Shown here piece by piece: positions 1-7,394 of a stretch of 19,754 nucleotides of DNA. A program made the position numbers and the translations under genes. Each line of letters starts with the position of its first letter. Within the stretch, counting starts at the first letter, position 1. The notes under the pieces are model-generated. The model saw only the letters and a list, made by a program, of their open reading frames with translations. It had not been told where the DNA came from and searched no databases. Source of the stretch: Fimenecus sp051881335 (GTDB lineage Bacteria; Bacillota; Clostridia; Oscillospirales; Acutalibacteraceae); the NCBI GenBank assembly GCA_051881335.1, contig JBJEPR010000092.1, positions 1 to 19,754 on the forward strand, given 5' to 3'.

Positions 1-1497
1 CATCACGCGCACACGGCCGACGGACATACCCGCCACAATCGTGTCGCCCGCGTTTAAAGTACCGTTCTGCACCAAAAGGGTTGCCACGGGGCCTCTGCCC
101 TTGTCAAGGCGCGCTTCAATGACCACGCCTTTGCCCGCGCGGTTGGGATTGGCTTTGAGTTCTTTCATTTCCGCAACCAGCAAAATGGATTCGAGCAATT
201 TGTCAATATTCATATGCGTTTTCGCCGAAACGGGCACGCAAATCACATCGCCGCCCCATTCCTCGGGAATGAGCTCGTACTCGGTGAGTTGCTGCATAAT
301 TTTGTCGGTGGAAACGCCGGGTTTATCCATTTTATTGATGGCAACAATGATGCTGACGCCTGCCGCTTTGGCGTGGTTAATCGCTTCAATGGTCTGGGGC
401 ATAATGCCGTCGTCCGCCGCGACCACCAGCACGGCAATATCCGTTGCCTGCGCGCCGCGTGCACGCATCGAAGTAAACGCCGCGTGACCGGGGGTGTCTA
501 AGAAAGTAATTTTTTGCCCGTTTACATCCACACGGTATGCGCCGATATGCTGGGTGATACCGCCCGCTTCGGTCTCGGTGACCGCCGTGTTGCGAATGGC
601 ATCCAAAATCGAGGTTTTGCCGTGGTCAACATGCCCCATAACGACCACAACGGGGTCGCGCGGCTGCAAATCTTCCTCGGCGTCCTCGGTATCATCGATA
701 ATGCGTTCCTCAATGGTCACAACGACCTCTTTTTCGACCTTTGCGCCGAGCTCGGTTGCCACGATTTCGGCGGTGTCATAGTCAATCACTTCGTTGACGG
801 TCGCCATTTGGCCCAAAGCAAACAACTTTTTAATCACTTCTGCGGCGGTCATTTTCAAAAGCGCCGCCAAATCCCCGACGGTAATTTCCTCGGGCACGGT
901 GATTTTGATTTGCTTTTTCGCACGCTCTGCGGCGATACGCGCCATACGCTCTTTTTCGGTTTCGCGCTTTTTGGAGCGCATTCCCTGCTTTCTGTACTGC
1001 TGGGATTTCTGTTTTAATTTCTGCTTGCGCACGGTGTTGTCATTTGTGCGGTCGCTGACGGGCGCAATGTTTTCATAGCGCTCGTTGTATTTGTCAAGCT
1101 CCACATTGCCCGCGCGCGTGTCGATATGCCGCACCGCGCCTTTGGTGCGCGACTGCATCGGACGGTCTTTGTCCTTTTCTTTTTTCGGCTTTTCGCTTGC
1201 GGCGGCGGGGGAAGCTGTCTGTGCTTTTTTGTCCGTTGCCGGCTTTGGCTCGGCCTTGGCAGAAGCTTCCGGCTTCGGCTTCGGCGCCGCTGTTTTCTGC
1301 ATAGCAAAATAGCTGTCTAAGCTGTCCACAGCAGTTTCTGCGGTCAGGACATCAAACAGGACATCGAGTTCTTTTTCCTCTAACGCCGTCTGTGATTTCT
1401 TTTCGCCTGCAAAGTATTTCGACAGAATGTCCGTCAATTTTTTGGTGGGCAAGCCGAAGTCCTTTGCGGCTTCATGCAATTTGTATTTTTTCGTCAT
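1..1497 (-). CDS. infB: Translation initiation factor IF-2, N-terminal 499 residues (3' end beyond window)
   Basis: This GTPase brings initiator fMet-tRNA to the 30S subunit and promotes 70S joining in the cytoplasm. An IF2_N-like helical module lies at residues 1-30 (MTKKYKLHEAAKDFGLP), followed by a Lys/Ala/Pro-rich linker to about residue 190 and a second IF2_N module at about 200-250. The G domain then shows G1 GHVDHGKTS near residue 290, G3 DTPGH near 333 and G4 NKMD near 386. The visible part ends early in domain II (TIVAGMSVGRVRVM), and the frame is open to base 1, so the gene is cut only by the window. The start follows a GGGAGGG site (about 1507-1513) that overlaps the end of the upstream gene, with a 4-nt gap. 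It is the last visible gene of the rimP-nusA operon. Identification is certain. Confidence 0.98.
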   Translation of the reverse strand, partial: MTKKYKLHEAAKDFGLPTKKLTDILSKYFAGEKKSQTALEEKELDVLFDVLTAETAVDSLDSYFAMQKTAAPKPKPEASAKAEPKPATDKKAQTASPAAASEKPKKEKDKDRPMQSRTKGAVRHIDTRAGNVELDKYNERYENIAPVSDRTNDNTVRKQKLKQKSQQYRKQGMRSKKRETEKERMARIAAERAKKQIKITVPEEITVGDLAALLKMTAAEVIKKLFALGQMATVNEVIDYDTAEIVATELGAKVEKEVVVTIEERIIDDTEDAEEDLQPRDPVVVVMGHVDHGKTSILDAIRNTAVTETEAGGITQHIGAYRVDVNGQKITFLDTPGHAAFTSMRARGAQATDIAVLVVAADDGIMPQTIEAINHAKAAGVSIIVAINKMDKPGVSTDKIMQQLTEYELIPEEWGGDVICVPVSAKTHMNIDKLLESILLVAEMKELKANPNRAGKGVVIEARLDKGRGPVATLLVQNGTLNAGDTIVAGMSVGRVRVM

Positions 1498-1501
1498 AAA
1501 C

Positions 1502-1819
1502 TCATTCCCTCCCGATAAGTTCCGAAATTCTTTGCGCAAAGCCTCGGTCATCCACAGTTAGCACTGCTGTGGTTTTTGTGCCCAAGACCTGCCCGAATTC
1601 CGCCATCGTGTAATCGGATTTTAAAAGCGGGATATCCCCGCCGAAGGCTTGCACTGCCCGTGCAAATTCCGTATGCAGCCGTTCGGAGGCGTCCGACGCC
1701 ACCAAGCACAGGTGCGCCGAATGCTGTTTGACGGCAGTGAGCGCCGCGTCGTGCCCAAGACTTACCTTCCCCGCACGCCGCGCAAGCCCTAACAGCCCGT
1801 TTAGCTTACTGTCCGTCAT
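1502..1819 (-). CDS. L7Ae/L30e-family ribosomal-type RNA-binding protein (YlxQ-like)
   Basis: A 105-residue protein opening MTDSKLNGLLGLARRAGKV, typical of the bacterial YlxQ branch of the L7Ae/L30e/S12e/Gadd45 family. The segment HLCLVASDASERLHTEF matches the family's central beta-alpha unit that contacts kink-turn RNA. Family members are small cytoplasmic RNA-binding proteins tied to the ribosome; the precise role of this branch is not settled. The start at 1819 is preferred to an in-frame Met at 1867: GGAGGAG stands about 10 bases upstream, the family begins here, and the longer form would run 62 nt into rnpM instead of overlapping it by 14 nt. It sits between rnpM and infB, the usual Firmicutes location, so translational coupling with rnpM is likely. 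Confidence 0.93.
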   Translation of the reverse strand: MTDSKLNGLLGLARRAGKVSLGHDAALTAVKQHSAHLCLVASDASERLHTEFARAVQAFGGDIPLLKSDYTMAEFGQVLGTKTTAVLTVDDRGFAQRISELIGRE

Positions 1820-2078
1820 TTTGCAGTGTCTCCTCCATTTCGGCATACACCGCTTCGGGGATTTCACATTCCAGCACGCGCGCGATGCGTTTGGTTTTCC
1901 GTGCTTTTTGAAGGCACTCGATGTCGCGGCAGATATATGCGCCGCGTCCCGGCTTTTTGCCGGTCAAATCGAGGCTTATTTCCCCTTCGGGAGAACGCAC
2001 CACACGCACCAGCTCCTTTTTGGGCTTTTGCGCGCCGCAGCCGTTACAGGTGCGCTGCGGAATTTTCTTCTGTTTCAT
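1806..2078 (-). CDS. rnpM: YlxR-family RNA-binding protein RnpM
   Basis: A 90-residue basic protein of the YlxR (DUF448) family. The signature is clear: RTCNGCGAQKPKKELVRVVR near residues 9-28, then a DLTGKKPGRGAYIC stretch around 37-51. Established work on the Bacillus homologue describes it as a modulator of RNase P, which is the reason for the symbol; assigning the same role here is inference from family and synteny. The start follows an AGGAGA site about 10 bases upstream. The gene lies 42 nt downstream of nusA and its last 14 nt overlap the L7Ae-family gene, so it is part of the nusA-infB transcription unit. The gap to nusA shows no terminator-like hairpin. Confidence 0.95.
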   Translation of the reverse strand: MKQKKIPQRTCNGCGAQKPKKELVRVVRSPEGEISLDLTGKKPGRGAYICRDIECLQKARKTKRIARVLECEIPEAVYAEMEETLQNDGQ

Positions 2079-2120
2079 TCGGTTCGTCTCCTCTTTTGCG
2101 GTTTTTCGTGTTCTTCAATA

Positions 2121-3170
2121 TTATCCTTCATAAAACCCGCTTTCGGGTTTGATGTCGATTTTCCAGCCGGTCAGGCGCGCCGCCAAACGGGCGTTCTGCC
2201 CTTTATTGCCGATGGCAAGCGACAGCTGATTATCCGGCACGGTAACCTGGCAGGATTTCGCCTGCTCGTCGACGATTTCCACTTTTAAAACATTGGCGGG
2301 AGCGAGCGCCGCGGCAATGAATTCTTCGGGTTTTTCACTGTAAACTACAATATCGATTTTCTCGCCGCCGAGCACATCGACGATTTTGTTGACGCGCGCG
2401 CCGCGCGGACCGATGCAAGCGCCGACGGCGTCCACTTCTTCCTCTTTGCTGTGTACGGCAATTTTGGTGCGGGCACCCGCTTCGCGTGAGACTGCCTCAA
2501 TCGTCACGGTCCCGTCATAAATTTCGGGCACTTCGGTCTCAAACAAGCGTTTGACAAGACCGGGGTGCGTGCGCGAAATCATCGCTTTCGGCCCCTTTTC
2601 GGTGTCGCGGACATCCACGATAAATACTTTAATCAATTCGCCCTCAGTGAATTCTTCGCCGGGGACTTGCTCGGCTTTCGGCAAAATGGCGTCTGCTTTG
2701 CCGATTTCCAAGGTGACATTGCCCGTCACGGGGTCAATGCGCTCGACCTTGGCGGTCACCAATTCCTGCTGTTTGGATTGGAATTCCATCATAATCTGCC
2801 CGCGCTCTGCATCGCGAATGCCCTGGCGGATAACATGCTTTGCGGTTTGGGCGGCAATTCTGCCGAAGTCCTTTGTGCCGAGCGCAATTTGGATTTCGTC
2901 GCCCACGGCGGCGTCCGCTTTATACTGCGCCGCCTCCTCAACTGAGATTTCGCAGTCCGGGTCTTCCACCGACTCCACGACGGTTTTGTGTAAGTACACG
3001 AACATCTCGCTCTTTTCGGGGTTGATTTCGCAGGAGATTACATCCTTGCCGTTGTAATCCTTTTTCACGGCGACCACAATCGCCGCCTTGATTTTTTCAT
3101 ACAGGTATTCCGCAGGAACGCCCTTTTCCTTTTCCAATGCTTTGACTGCCTCAAAAAATTCCTTGTTCAT
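2121..3170 (-). CDS. nusA: Transcription termination/antitermination factor NusA
   Basis: NusA binds RNA polymerase and nascent RNA, modulating pausing, intrinsic termination and antitermination. The 349-residue product has the N-terminal polymerase-binding domain (MNKEFFEAVKALEKEKGVP, residues 1 to about 125), an S1 domain (about 130-200) and two KH domains. The KH loops show IGPRG at about 253-257 and IGNKGQNARLAARLTGWKID at about 320-339. It ends soon after KH2 with no acidic AR repeats, as usual in Firmicutes. The start at 3170 is chosen over an in-frame Met at 3194 because GGAGG lies about 9 bases upstream and the family starts with MNKEF; this leaves a 4-nt gap to rimP. NusA can act on termination in its own leader in other bacteria, which makes the hairpin upstream of rimP relevant. 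Confidence 0.98.
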   Translation of the reverse strand: MNKEFFEAVKALEKEKGVPAEYLYEKIKAAIVVAVKKDYNGKDVISCEINPEKSEMFVYLHKTVVESVEDPDCEISVEEAAQYKADAAVGDEIQIALGTKDFGRIAAQTAKHVIRQGIRDAERGQIMMEFQSKQQELVTAKVERIDPVTGNVTLEIGKADAILPKAEQVPGEEFTEGELIKVFIVDVRDTEKGPKAMISRTHPGLVKRLFETEVPEIYDGTVTIEAVSREAGARTKIAVHSKEEEVDAVGACIGPRGARVNKIVDVLGGEKIDIVVYSEKPEEFIAAALAPANVLKVEIVDEQAKSCQVTVPDNQLSLAIGNKGQNARLAARLTGWKIDIKPESGFYEG

Positions 3171-3174
3171 TTTT

Positions 3175-3654
3175 TTAAAAACCTCCAAAATCATCGAGTT
3201 TTACCCACGATGCATCTTTTTTATCAAAGGACAGCGAACTGCCGTCTGCTTTTTCCAATGTAACTACGCCGTTCTCATAGGCGGAAAGTCTGCCCTTAAA
3301 CTCCCGCACGCCGTCCACGGCACGAATCAGCCGTACCATAATCTTTTCGCCGATGTTCTGTGTAAAATGAAAATCACGCGTCAGTTCCCGTTCAATGCCC
3401 GGTGACTGCACCTGCAAGCTGTAACTGCACGAGATGGGGTCGGCCTCGTCTAAGGGCGCGTCGAGCGCCTGGCTCATTGCCACGCAATCGTCAATGCCGA
3501 CGGGTTCGTCCGCCTTATCTATTATAATACGCAAAAACCAATCCGTTCCCTCTTTTAAAAAGCGGACATCCCATATGATGAGCCCGAGTGCTTCGGCAAT
3601 CGGTTCTGCCAAATCCCAAACCACACTGACGGTATTTTTTTTCTTCTCTGCCAT
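3175..3654 (-). CDS. rimP: Ribosome maturation factor RimP
   Basis: RimP assists late maturation of the 30S subunit. The 159-residue product carries the N-terminal alpha/beta domain, including GTDWFLRIIID and the signature QVQSPGIERELTRDFHF near residues 81-97, followed by a C-terminal Sm-like barrel (FKGRLSAYENGVVTLE). The start has an AAGGAGC Shine-Dalgarno site (about 3660-3666) at normal spacing. It is the first gene of the nusA-infB operon, with a promoter at 3724-3752 and a leader hairpin at 3673-3698 just upstream. The downstream nusA ribosome-binding site lies inside the end of this gene, so the two are probably translated in a coupled way. Confidence 0.96.
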   Translation of the reverse strand: MAEKKKNTVSVVWDLAEPIAEALGLIIWDVRFLKEGTDWFLRIIIDKADEPVGIDDCVAMSQALDAPLDEADPISCSYSLQVQSPGIERELTRDFHFTQNIGEKIMVRLIRAVDGVREFKGRLSAYENGVVTLEKADGSSLSFDKKDASWVKLDDFGGF

Positions 3655-3672
3655 AAAGCTCCTTACAAAACG

Positions 3673-3698
3673 AAGAGAGCGGGTCGCCCCACTCTCTT
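3673..3698 (-). promoter_or_regulatory. Leader hairpin (candidate attenuator) between the rimP promoter and rimP
   Basis: An 11-bp stem (AAGAGAGTGGG with CCCGCTCTCTT on the minus strand, one G-T pair) closes a 4-base GCGA loop. It is followed by CGTTTTG and then the rimP ribosome-binding site. It lies downstream of the predicted start of transcription, so every operon transcript must contain it. The T-tract is short, so it could be a weak terminator/attenuator or the end signal for the upstream 65-residue gene. Its structure is seen in the sequence; the regulatory role is inference. Confidence 0.6.
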
Positions 3699-3723
3699 AC
3701 AATACCTATATTCGTACAATGTC

Positions 3724-3752
3724 ATCATAGCACAGTTATACGAAAAATGCAA
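3724..3752 (-). promoter_or_regulatory. Predicted sigma-A promoter of the rimP-nusA-infB operon
   Basis: On the minus strand a -35-like TTGCAT (3747-3752) and a -10 TATGAT (3724-3729) are separated by 17 bases. TGC stands directly before the -10, making it an extended -10 that compensates for the poor -35. Transcription would begin near 3717, about 60 bases before rimP, and run through the hairpin at 3673-3698. The promoter lies directly after the stop codon of the 65-residue gene. Confidence 0.6.
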
Positions 3753-3759
3753 GTGTTTT

Positions 3760-3957
3760 TTATAAATCGTCCGCATCCTGTACGGGGTGGACGGTATTGT
3801 CGGTCGGCGTGCCCGTATAACTGCCCAAAACATCGTTGCGCACGCCCTCCTCGGTAAATCCGTTCCAAATGTCGGCAATCTCCTCGGTGACCTCGCTGAT
3901 TTTCTCTACGGCACGCGCGGACGGTTTCTTTTTATTGTTATGGTTTTCGTTCTGCAT
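3760..3957 (-). CDS. Small hypothetical protein, 65 residues
   Basis: I do not recognise this family. The product begins MQNENHNNKKKPSARAVEKI and continues with a predicted amphipathic helix (residues about 15-37). It ends in a polar, acidic tail containing VLGSYTGTPTDN and PVQDADDL. There is no signal peptide, membrane segment or cysteine, so it should be cytoplasmic. The start at 3957 is preferred to a Met at 4032 because AAGGAAGGA lies upstream at good spacing and the longer N-terminus is low in coding character. It is divergent to the secreted-protein gene and ends 8 bases before the -35 of the rimP promoter. No good promoter of its own is visible; a TATGAT exists upstream without a convincing -35. 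The strong ribosome-binding site supports it as real. Confidence 0.65.
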   Translation of the reverse strand: MQNENHNNKKKPSARAVEKISEVTEEIADIWNGFTEEGVRNDVLGSYTGTPTDNTVHPVQDADDL

Positions 3958-4076
3958 AAAAAATCCTTCCTTTTGAAAAGTCTTTGCACGGTATGTACTG
4001 TTAGTGTGCGGGAAGAAGCGGAAATCATACACAGAAAATTCTGCCGAAAAATCTGCAAAAAAATTATTTTTTTCGG

Positions 4077-4105
4077 TTGACTTTTACAGTTCCCGTTGTT
4101 ATAAT
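4077..4105 (+). promoter_or_regulatory. Near-consensus sigma-A promoter of the secreted-protein gene
   Basis: TTGACT (4077-4082, 5 of 6 consensus) and TATAAT (4100-4105, perfect) are separated by exactly 17 bases. The predicted start is near 4112, giving an untranslated leader of about 55 bases that ends in AAAGGA before the ATG at 4168. This is the strongest promoter in the window, suggesting high expression. A short inverted repeat (CCGAAAAA with TTTTTCGG, about 4043-4076) lies immediately upstream and is AT-rich enough to act as an UP-like region. Confidence 0.85.
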
Positions 4106-4167
4106 ACAAATGTGTATTTGACGAATAGTCTGCATTTTATGTTGATTCAGAAAGGAATATTGCAGTT

Positions 4168-4842
4168 ATGAAAAAAGTTTTTTCTGTTTTGGTTGCACTG
4201 ATGATGCTGTTTGCGCTGTGCATTCCGGCATTCGCCGGTGCCGCGGTTGACGCACTGACCGACGAAGATGCAAAAGCGTTTGCACAGGCGGTTGTTGCCT
4301 ACGGCGGTGACTTGAAAGAGGAAACTGTGATGACCGAAGCTACCAATGCCGGTGCGAAAGCCATTCGTGTTGACCGGCTCGCAAATGCTGACCGCCGTGC
4401 GGAAATCGCTACTTTGGCAACCGAGGCCATTGCGACGGACTACGAGTTTACGGAAGCCGAAAAGGCTATGTTTGCCGAAAAAGCAGCTGCTGCACTCGAC
4501 AGCGCGTATGATCTCGGCATCAGCACCTTTGACCCGAGCGAGGTTGTAGACAATGTCGCAGACGGATTTTCGGACAATGACCTTGCAGGTCTTTTCGACA
4601 CCTTGCGCAACACCATCACCGATTTGAGTGACCGCCTTTCCAATGCGTTTATTGAGAACAGCGGCTCGGGCGATAGCACAAATACCGACAACAACAATTC
4701 TTCTTCCACTGATAACAACAGCACGGCTGACAATACATACGGCGGCACAGAGCCGACCGGCGACACCGCAATTTATGCGGTTGCAGGCGTTGCGGCTGCA
4801 GCTGCGGTTGCATTGGTCCTGACCAAGAAAAAATCCAAATAA
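4168..4842 (+). CDS. Secreted, probably surface-anchored protein with Asn/Ser/Thr linker
   Basis: A 224-residue protein of unknown function. Residues 1-23 are a classic signal peptide (MKKVFSVLVALMMLFALCIP, cleavage after AFA). Residues about 25-160 are Ala/Asp/Glu-rich and look helical. Residues about 164-191 are a low-complexity Ser/Asn/Thr/Asp linker typical of wall-spanning spacers. The tail TEPTGD (194-199) precedes a hydrophobic stretch (about 201-218) and a basic end KKKSK, the layout of a sortase substrate. The motif is one residue short of the usual xPxTG pattern, so covalent anchoring is uncertain and the C-terminal helix may simply hold it in the membrane. It is the only plus-strand gene, monocistronic, with a near-consensus promoter, an AAAGGA ribosome-binding site and two downstream terminators. 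Confidence 0.9.
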   Translation: MKKVFSVLVALMMLFALCIPAFAGAAVDALTDEDAKAFAQAVVAYGGDLKEETVMTEATNAGAKAIRVDRLANADRRAEIATLATEAIATDYEFTEAEKAMFAEKAAAALDSAYDLGISTFDPSEVVDNVADGFSDNDLAGLFDTLRNTITDLSDRLSNAFIENSGSGDSTNTDNNNSSSTDNNSTADNTYGGTEPTGDTAIYAVAGVAAAAAVALVLTKKKSK

Positions 4843-4863
4843 CTGCTTTCTGAAAATGCTAGT

Positions 4864-4902
4864 AAACGCCTTGTGAAAATTGCTTTTCACAAGGCGTTTT
4901 TT
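4864..4902 (+). terminator. Strong intrinsic terminator after the secreted-protein gene
   Basis: A perfect 16-bp stem (AAACGCCTTGTGAAAA at 4864-4879 with its complement at 4884-4899) closes a TTGC loop, and the T-run extends through 4902. It lies 21 bases after the stop codon at 4842. On the opposite strand the T-tract is lacking, so it would be weaker as an end for the convergent glt operon. Confidence 0.9.
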
Positions 4903-4903
4903 A

Positions 4904-4937
4904 GGCGCTGTGCGGCTTTTGCCGTACAGCGCCTTTT
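4904..4937 (+). terminator. Second tandem hairpin terminator between convergent genes
   Basis: GGCGCTGTGCGGC (4904-4916) pairs with GCCGTACAGCGCC (4921-4933) with a single G-T pair and a TTTT loop, followed by TTTT. It stands one base after the first terminator's T-run and 20 bases from the stop of the convergent glt operon. It probably serves as a back-up for the plus gene and may also stop transcripts arriving from the minus strand, although no T-run is present in that direction. Confidence 0.7.
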
Positions 4938-4956
4938 CAGTAATTTTGAGGGTTGT

Positions 4957-5691
4957 TTAATTCGGTGTATACAAATTCGCATACGGACGCGAGGTGGTGG
5001 GCACAAGCTTGTGAAACGGCGCGTCCATAACTTTTTCAAAATCCGCGCCGAAGCGTTCGCAATAGGTGCGTACACAGCGTTCCAAATCCACACGGTCTTT
5101 TTCGTTCAAATCCAACACGGAAATATGCTCGCTGATATTTTCTTCGGGGAACACCCCGCGTAAGAATATCCGCCCGCCGTGCATACCCGTCGCGCAATGT
5201 GCGCCGACCAACGGTTGGTTATACGGATTTTCGAGTCCCAGTACAATCAGCGTGCCGCCCGCCATATATTCGCCCAAAAAAGCACCGACAATCCCGCCGA
5301 TGACGACAACAGGCTGCATTTGTTCAAACTCTTTCATATGAATGCCCGCACGAGAGCCTGCGCGTTTTTCGACAAAAATTTCACCGTCGCGCATCGCGTA
5401 ACCGAGTGTGTCGCCGACATGGCCGTGCACGGTGACACTGCCGCCGCCCATGGTATTGCCGATGGCCTCCTGCCCGTTACCGAACACTTCAACCGTACCG
5501 CCGTTTAAATACGCCGCCATATCGTTGCCGGGCGTACCGTGGATTTCCAAAGTCTTGCCTTTGTCCATTGCCGCGCCCATATAGCGCTGTCCGTTCACAT
5601 CTTCCACACGCACGGTGTTTTCCGTCTCCAATGCGGCGCGGATTTCCGCGTTTAACTCGCGGAACGGCCGTCTGCCTGCCGTTATAATCAT
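4957..5691 (-). CDS. Glutamate synthase GXGXG domain subunit (GltB domain 3)
   Basis: A 244-residue stand-alone version of the C-terminal right-handed beta-helix domain of glutamate synthase, structurally important for the ammonia tunnel and complex. Repeating glycine pairs are evident, for example GTPGNDMAAYLNGGTVEVFG, then GNTMGGGSVTVHG and GDTLGYAMRDGEIFV, the GXXGXXXG pattern of the family. The start at 5691 is preferred over 5865 because GGAGGTG is correctly spaced and the ATG overlaps the preceding stop as ATGA; the longer frame would run deep into the oxidoreductase gene. It is the last gene of the five-gene glt operon. In most bacteria this domain is fused into one GltB chain; split versions are known in archaea and some anaerobes. 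It has no catalytic residues of its own. Confidence 0.93.
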   Translation of the reverse strand: MIITAGRRPFRELNAEIRAALETENTVRVEDVNGQRYMGAAMDKGKTLEIHGTPGNDMAAYLNGGTVEVFGNGQEAIGNTMGGGSVTVHGHVGDTLGYAMRDGEIFVEKRAGSRAGIHMKEFEQMQPVVVIGGIVGAFLGEYMAGGTLIVLGLENPYNQPLVGAHCATGMHGGRIFLRGVFPEENISEHISVLDLNEKDRVDLERCVRTYCERFGADFEKVMDAPFHKLVPTTSRPYANLYTPN

Positions 5692-6941
5692 ACGCGCACA
5701 CCTCCCGTCAGTTTTTCGGTTCGTACCGCCCGTGAAAACAGCATCAGTTCGGGCGTTTCCAAAATATCGCCCTCCAAGGACGACAACGGTACTTTTTTCT
5801 GTATCAGCCCCGTGTAAATGCCCGCGCGGTCTGAACAGTTCAGCAAGACAAAACCGACCAAGCAACCGTCTTTCACAAGCAGGCGCTTATACGATGTTTC
5901 GGTTTTGCGTGTGCGGATTTGCGCACCGTCACAGTTGATTAACCCGCAGGTGCAAATGCGAAGACCGAAAAAGTCAATCGCATTGACCGCAAAACTGCCT
6001 GCATCGGGCGTGGGCACGCCCGCCATATAGTGCGCGGCGGTTTTCCCCTCACGCACCGCATTCGGCCAGAGGGCTATGATTTTTTCCTGCCCGTCCAAAA
6101 TATCGTAACTGCGCACGCAGTCGCCTGCCGCAAAAATATCGGGTACGGTGGTTTCCATCGTTTCACGGTTCACGGTAATCCCGCGCGCAACTTCTGCGCC
6201 CGCGCTTTCGGCAAGCGCCGTATTCGGACGCACGCCGACCGCAAGCACCAACAAATCACACGGCAGGGTTTTGCCGCTTTTTAAGGTCACGGAAGTAATT
6301 TTTTTATCGCCGTGTGCTGCTACTACCGTATCGCCGAGCAAAGTCTCCACGCCGTTCGCGTTTAAATGCGCCTGTACGGTGGGGGCGGCTTCGTCGTCGA
6401 GAATAGACGGCAAAACCTTATTCGCCAATTCCACCACCGTCACGCTGGAAACCAACGGCCGCAAGCCTTCGGCGGCTTTTAAGCCGATTAAGCCCGCACC
6501 GATAATCACCGCGTGCATATTGGGCTTTGCATAGGCTTTCAGCCGTTCGCTTTCGCCCATGGTCAAAAAGGTGAACACATTTTCCTGCGTGCCAACATTT
6601 TCCATCGGCGGCACAAACGGCACTGAGCCTGTGGCAAGCAGAACCTTGTCAAACGAGAACGGTTCGCCGTTTTCGGAAACAAGTGTTTTTCCGTCGATTT
6701 TTGCAATCTTCGTGTTCAAATGCACCCAAATACGGTTATCCTTGTAAAACGCTTCGTCCTGCAAGTAGATTTTGTCCTTTTCCACCTTGCTTTTGAGGTA
6801 GTAGGAAATAATCGGGCGGGAATACGGCAAATAGCCTTCGTCCGTAAACAAATGGATTTCGCTGTCCGCATCTAACGCGCGCAAGGTTTTCGCACAGGAA
6901 AGCCCCGCCGCACTTGCACCGACAATCGCATATTTTTTCAT
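5688..6941 (-). CDS. FAD-dependent NAD(P)H oxidoreductase of the glutamate synthase operon
   Basis: A 417-residue pyridine nucleotide-disulfide oxidoreductase-fold flavoprotein. The FAD Rossmann motif is GASAAG at residues 8-13, the NAD(P) motif GAGLIG at 148-153, and the second FAD contact TVPDIFAAGD at 265-274. The PYSRPIISYYL stretch (39-49) is like NirB and rubredoxin/ferredoxin reductases, and no redox-active CxxxxC pair or NADH-oxidase-type Cys near residue 42 is present. The expected role is to pass electrons from NAD(P)H through the neighbouring polyferredoxin to the FMN synthase subunit, replacing the standard GltD. It overlaps the genes on both sides by ATGA junctions, with a GGAGGTGA ribosome-binding site. 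A C-terminal domain (about 330-417) contains several Cys of unknown role. Direction of electron flow is inference. Confidence 0.9.
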   Translation of the reverse strand: MKKYAIVGASAAGLSCAKTLRALDADSEIHLFTDEGYLPYSRPIISYYLKSKVEKDKIYLQDEAFYKDNRIWVHLNTKIAKIDGKTLVSENGEPFSFDKVLLATGSVPFVPPMENVGTQENVFTFLTMGESERLKAYAKPNMHAVIIGAGLIGLKAAEGLRPLVSSVTVVELANKVLPSILDDEAAPTVQAHLNANGVETLLGDTVVAAHGDKKITSVTLKSGKTLPCDLLVLAVGVRPNTALAESAGAEVARGITVNRETMETTVPDIFAAGDCVRSYDILDGQEKIIALWPNAVREGKTAAHYMAGVPTPDAGSFAVNAIDFFGLRICTCGLINCDGAQIRTRKTETSYKRLLVKDGCLVGFVLLNCSDRAGIYTGLIQKKVPLSSLEGDILETPELMLFSRAVRTEKLTGGVRV

Positions 6942-7381
6942 TCCCCGTCACCTCCGACTTCCACATAGACAAGCGCTCGATTGGGGCAATGCTTTACGCA
7001 AGCGGGTTCGCCTGTCTCTTGGCACAAATCGCATTTGACCGCCGCTTTGCCGGTTTTGATGCACCCGACGGGGCACACGGCAAGGCAGGTCATACAACCG
7101 ATACAGCGGCTTTCGTCACAGGAAACAATCCCCGTTTCGGGATTTTTCTGCATCGCGCCCGTAATGCACGCCGCCACGCATGCAGGGTCGTCGCAATGGC
7201 GGCAGTTGACCGCCACGGAATCGAGGTTGTCCCCCTCCACCGTGATGCGCGAAACGGGCACGGGTTCTTCCTTTAAATGCGCCCGCACAACATCCTTGGA
7301 AACGGAGTGCGCGGTACGGCAATAGACCTCACACAGCTTGCAGTTGAGGCACAATTCTTCTCTGGCAATGACTTTTTTCAT
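6938..7381 (-). CDS. Polyferredoxin with four [4Fe-4S] sites, glutamate synthase operon
   Basis: A 147-residue ferredoxin-type subunit resembling the DmsB/HycB family. Sixteen cysteines fall in four groups: 11/14/17/21, 60/63/68/72, 93/96/99/103 and 117/120/128/132. The third is a classic CIGCMTCLAVCP. Extra Cys at 88 and 107 are not needed for clusters. It is soluble with no signal peptide, so it acts in the cytoplasm, most likely as the wire between the FAD oxidoreductase and the FMN/3Fe-4S synthase subunit. The start at 7381 follows AAGGAGGGG; an in-frame Met at 7414 would overlap the synthase gene and lacks such a site. Its stop overlaps the oxidoreductase start as ATGA, and a 13-nt gap separates it from the synthase gene. 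Confidence 0.92.
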   Translation of the reverse strand: MKKVIAREELCLNCKLCEVYCRTAHSVSKDVVRAHLKEEPVPVSRITVEGDNLDSVAVNCRHCDDPACVAACITGAMQKNPETGIVSCDESRCIGCMTCLAVCPVGCIKTGKAAVKCDLCQETGEPACVKHCPNRALVYVEVGGDGE

Positions 7382-7394
7382 CTTGTACCCCTCC

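Noticed and set aside
1728..2288. A 186-codon plus-strand open frame across rnpM and nusA
   Set aside because: Crosses three well-identified minus-strand genes and has no ribosome-binding site or domain.
4147..4890. A 247-codon minus-strand open frame opposite the secreted-protein gene
   Set aside because: The plus-strand gene has promoter, Shine-Dalgarno, signal peptide and terminators. The antisense product is Cys/Arg/Asn-rich without a plausible start site.
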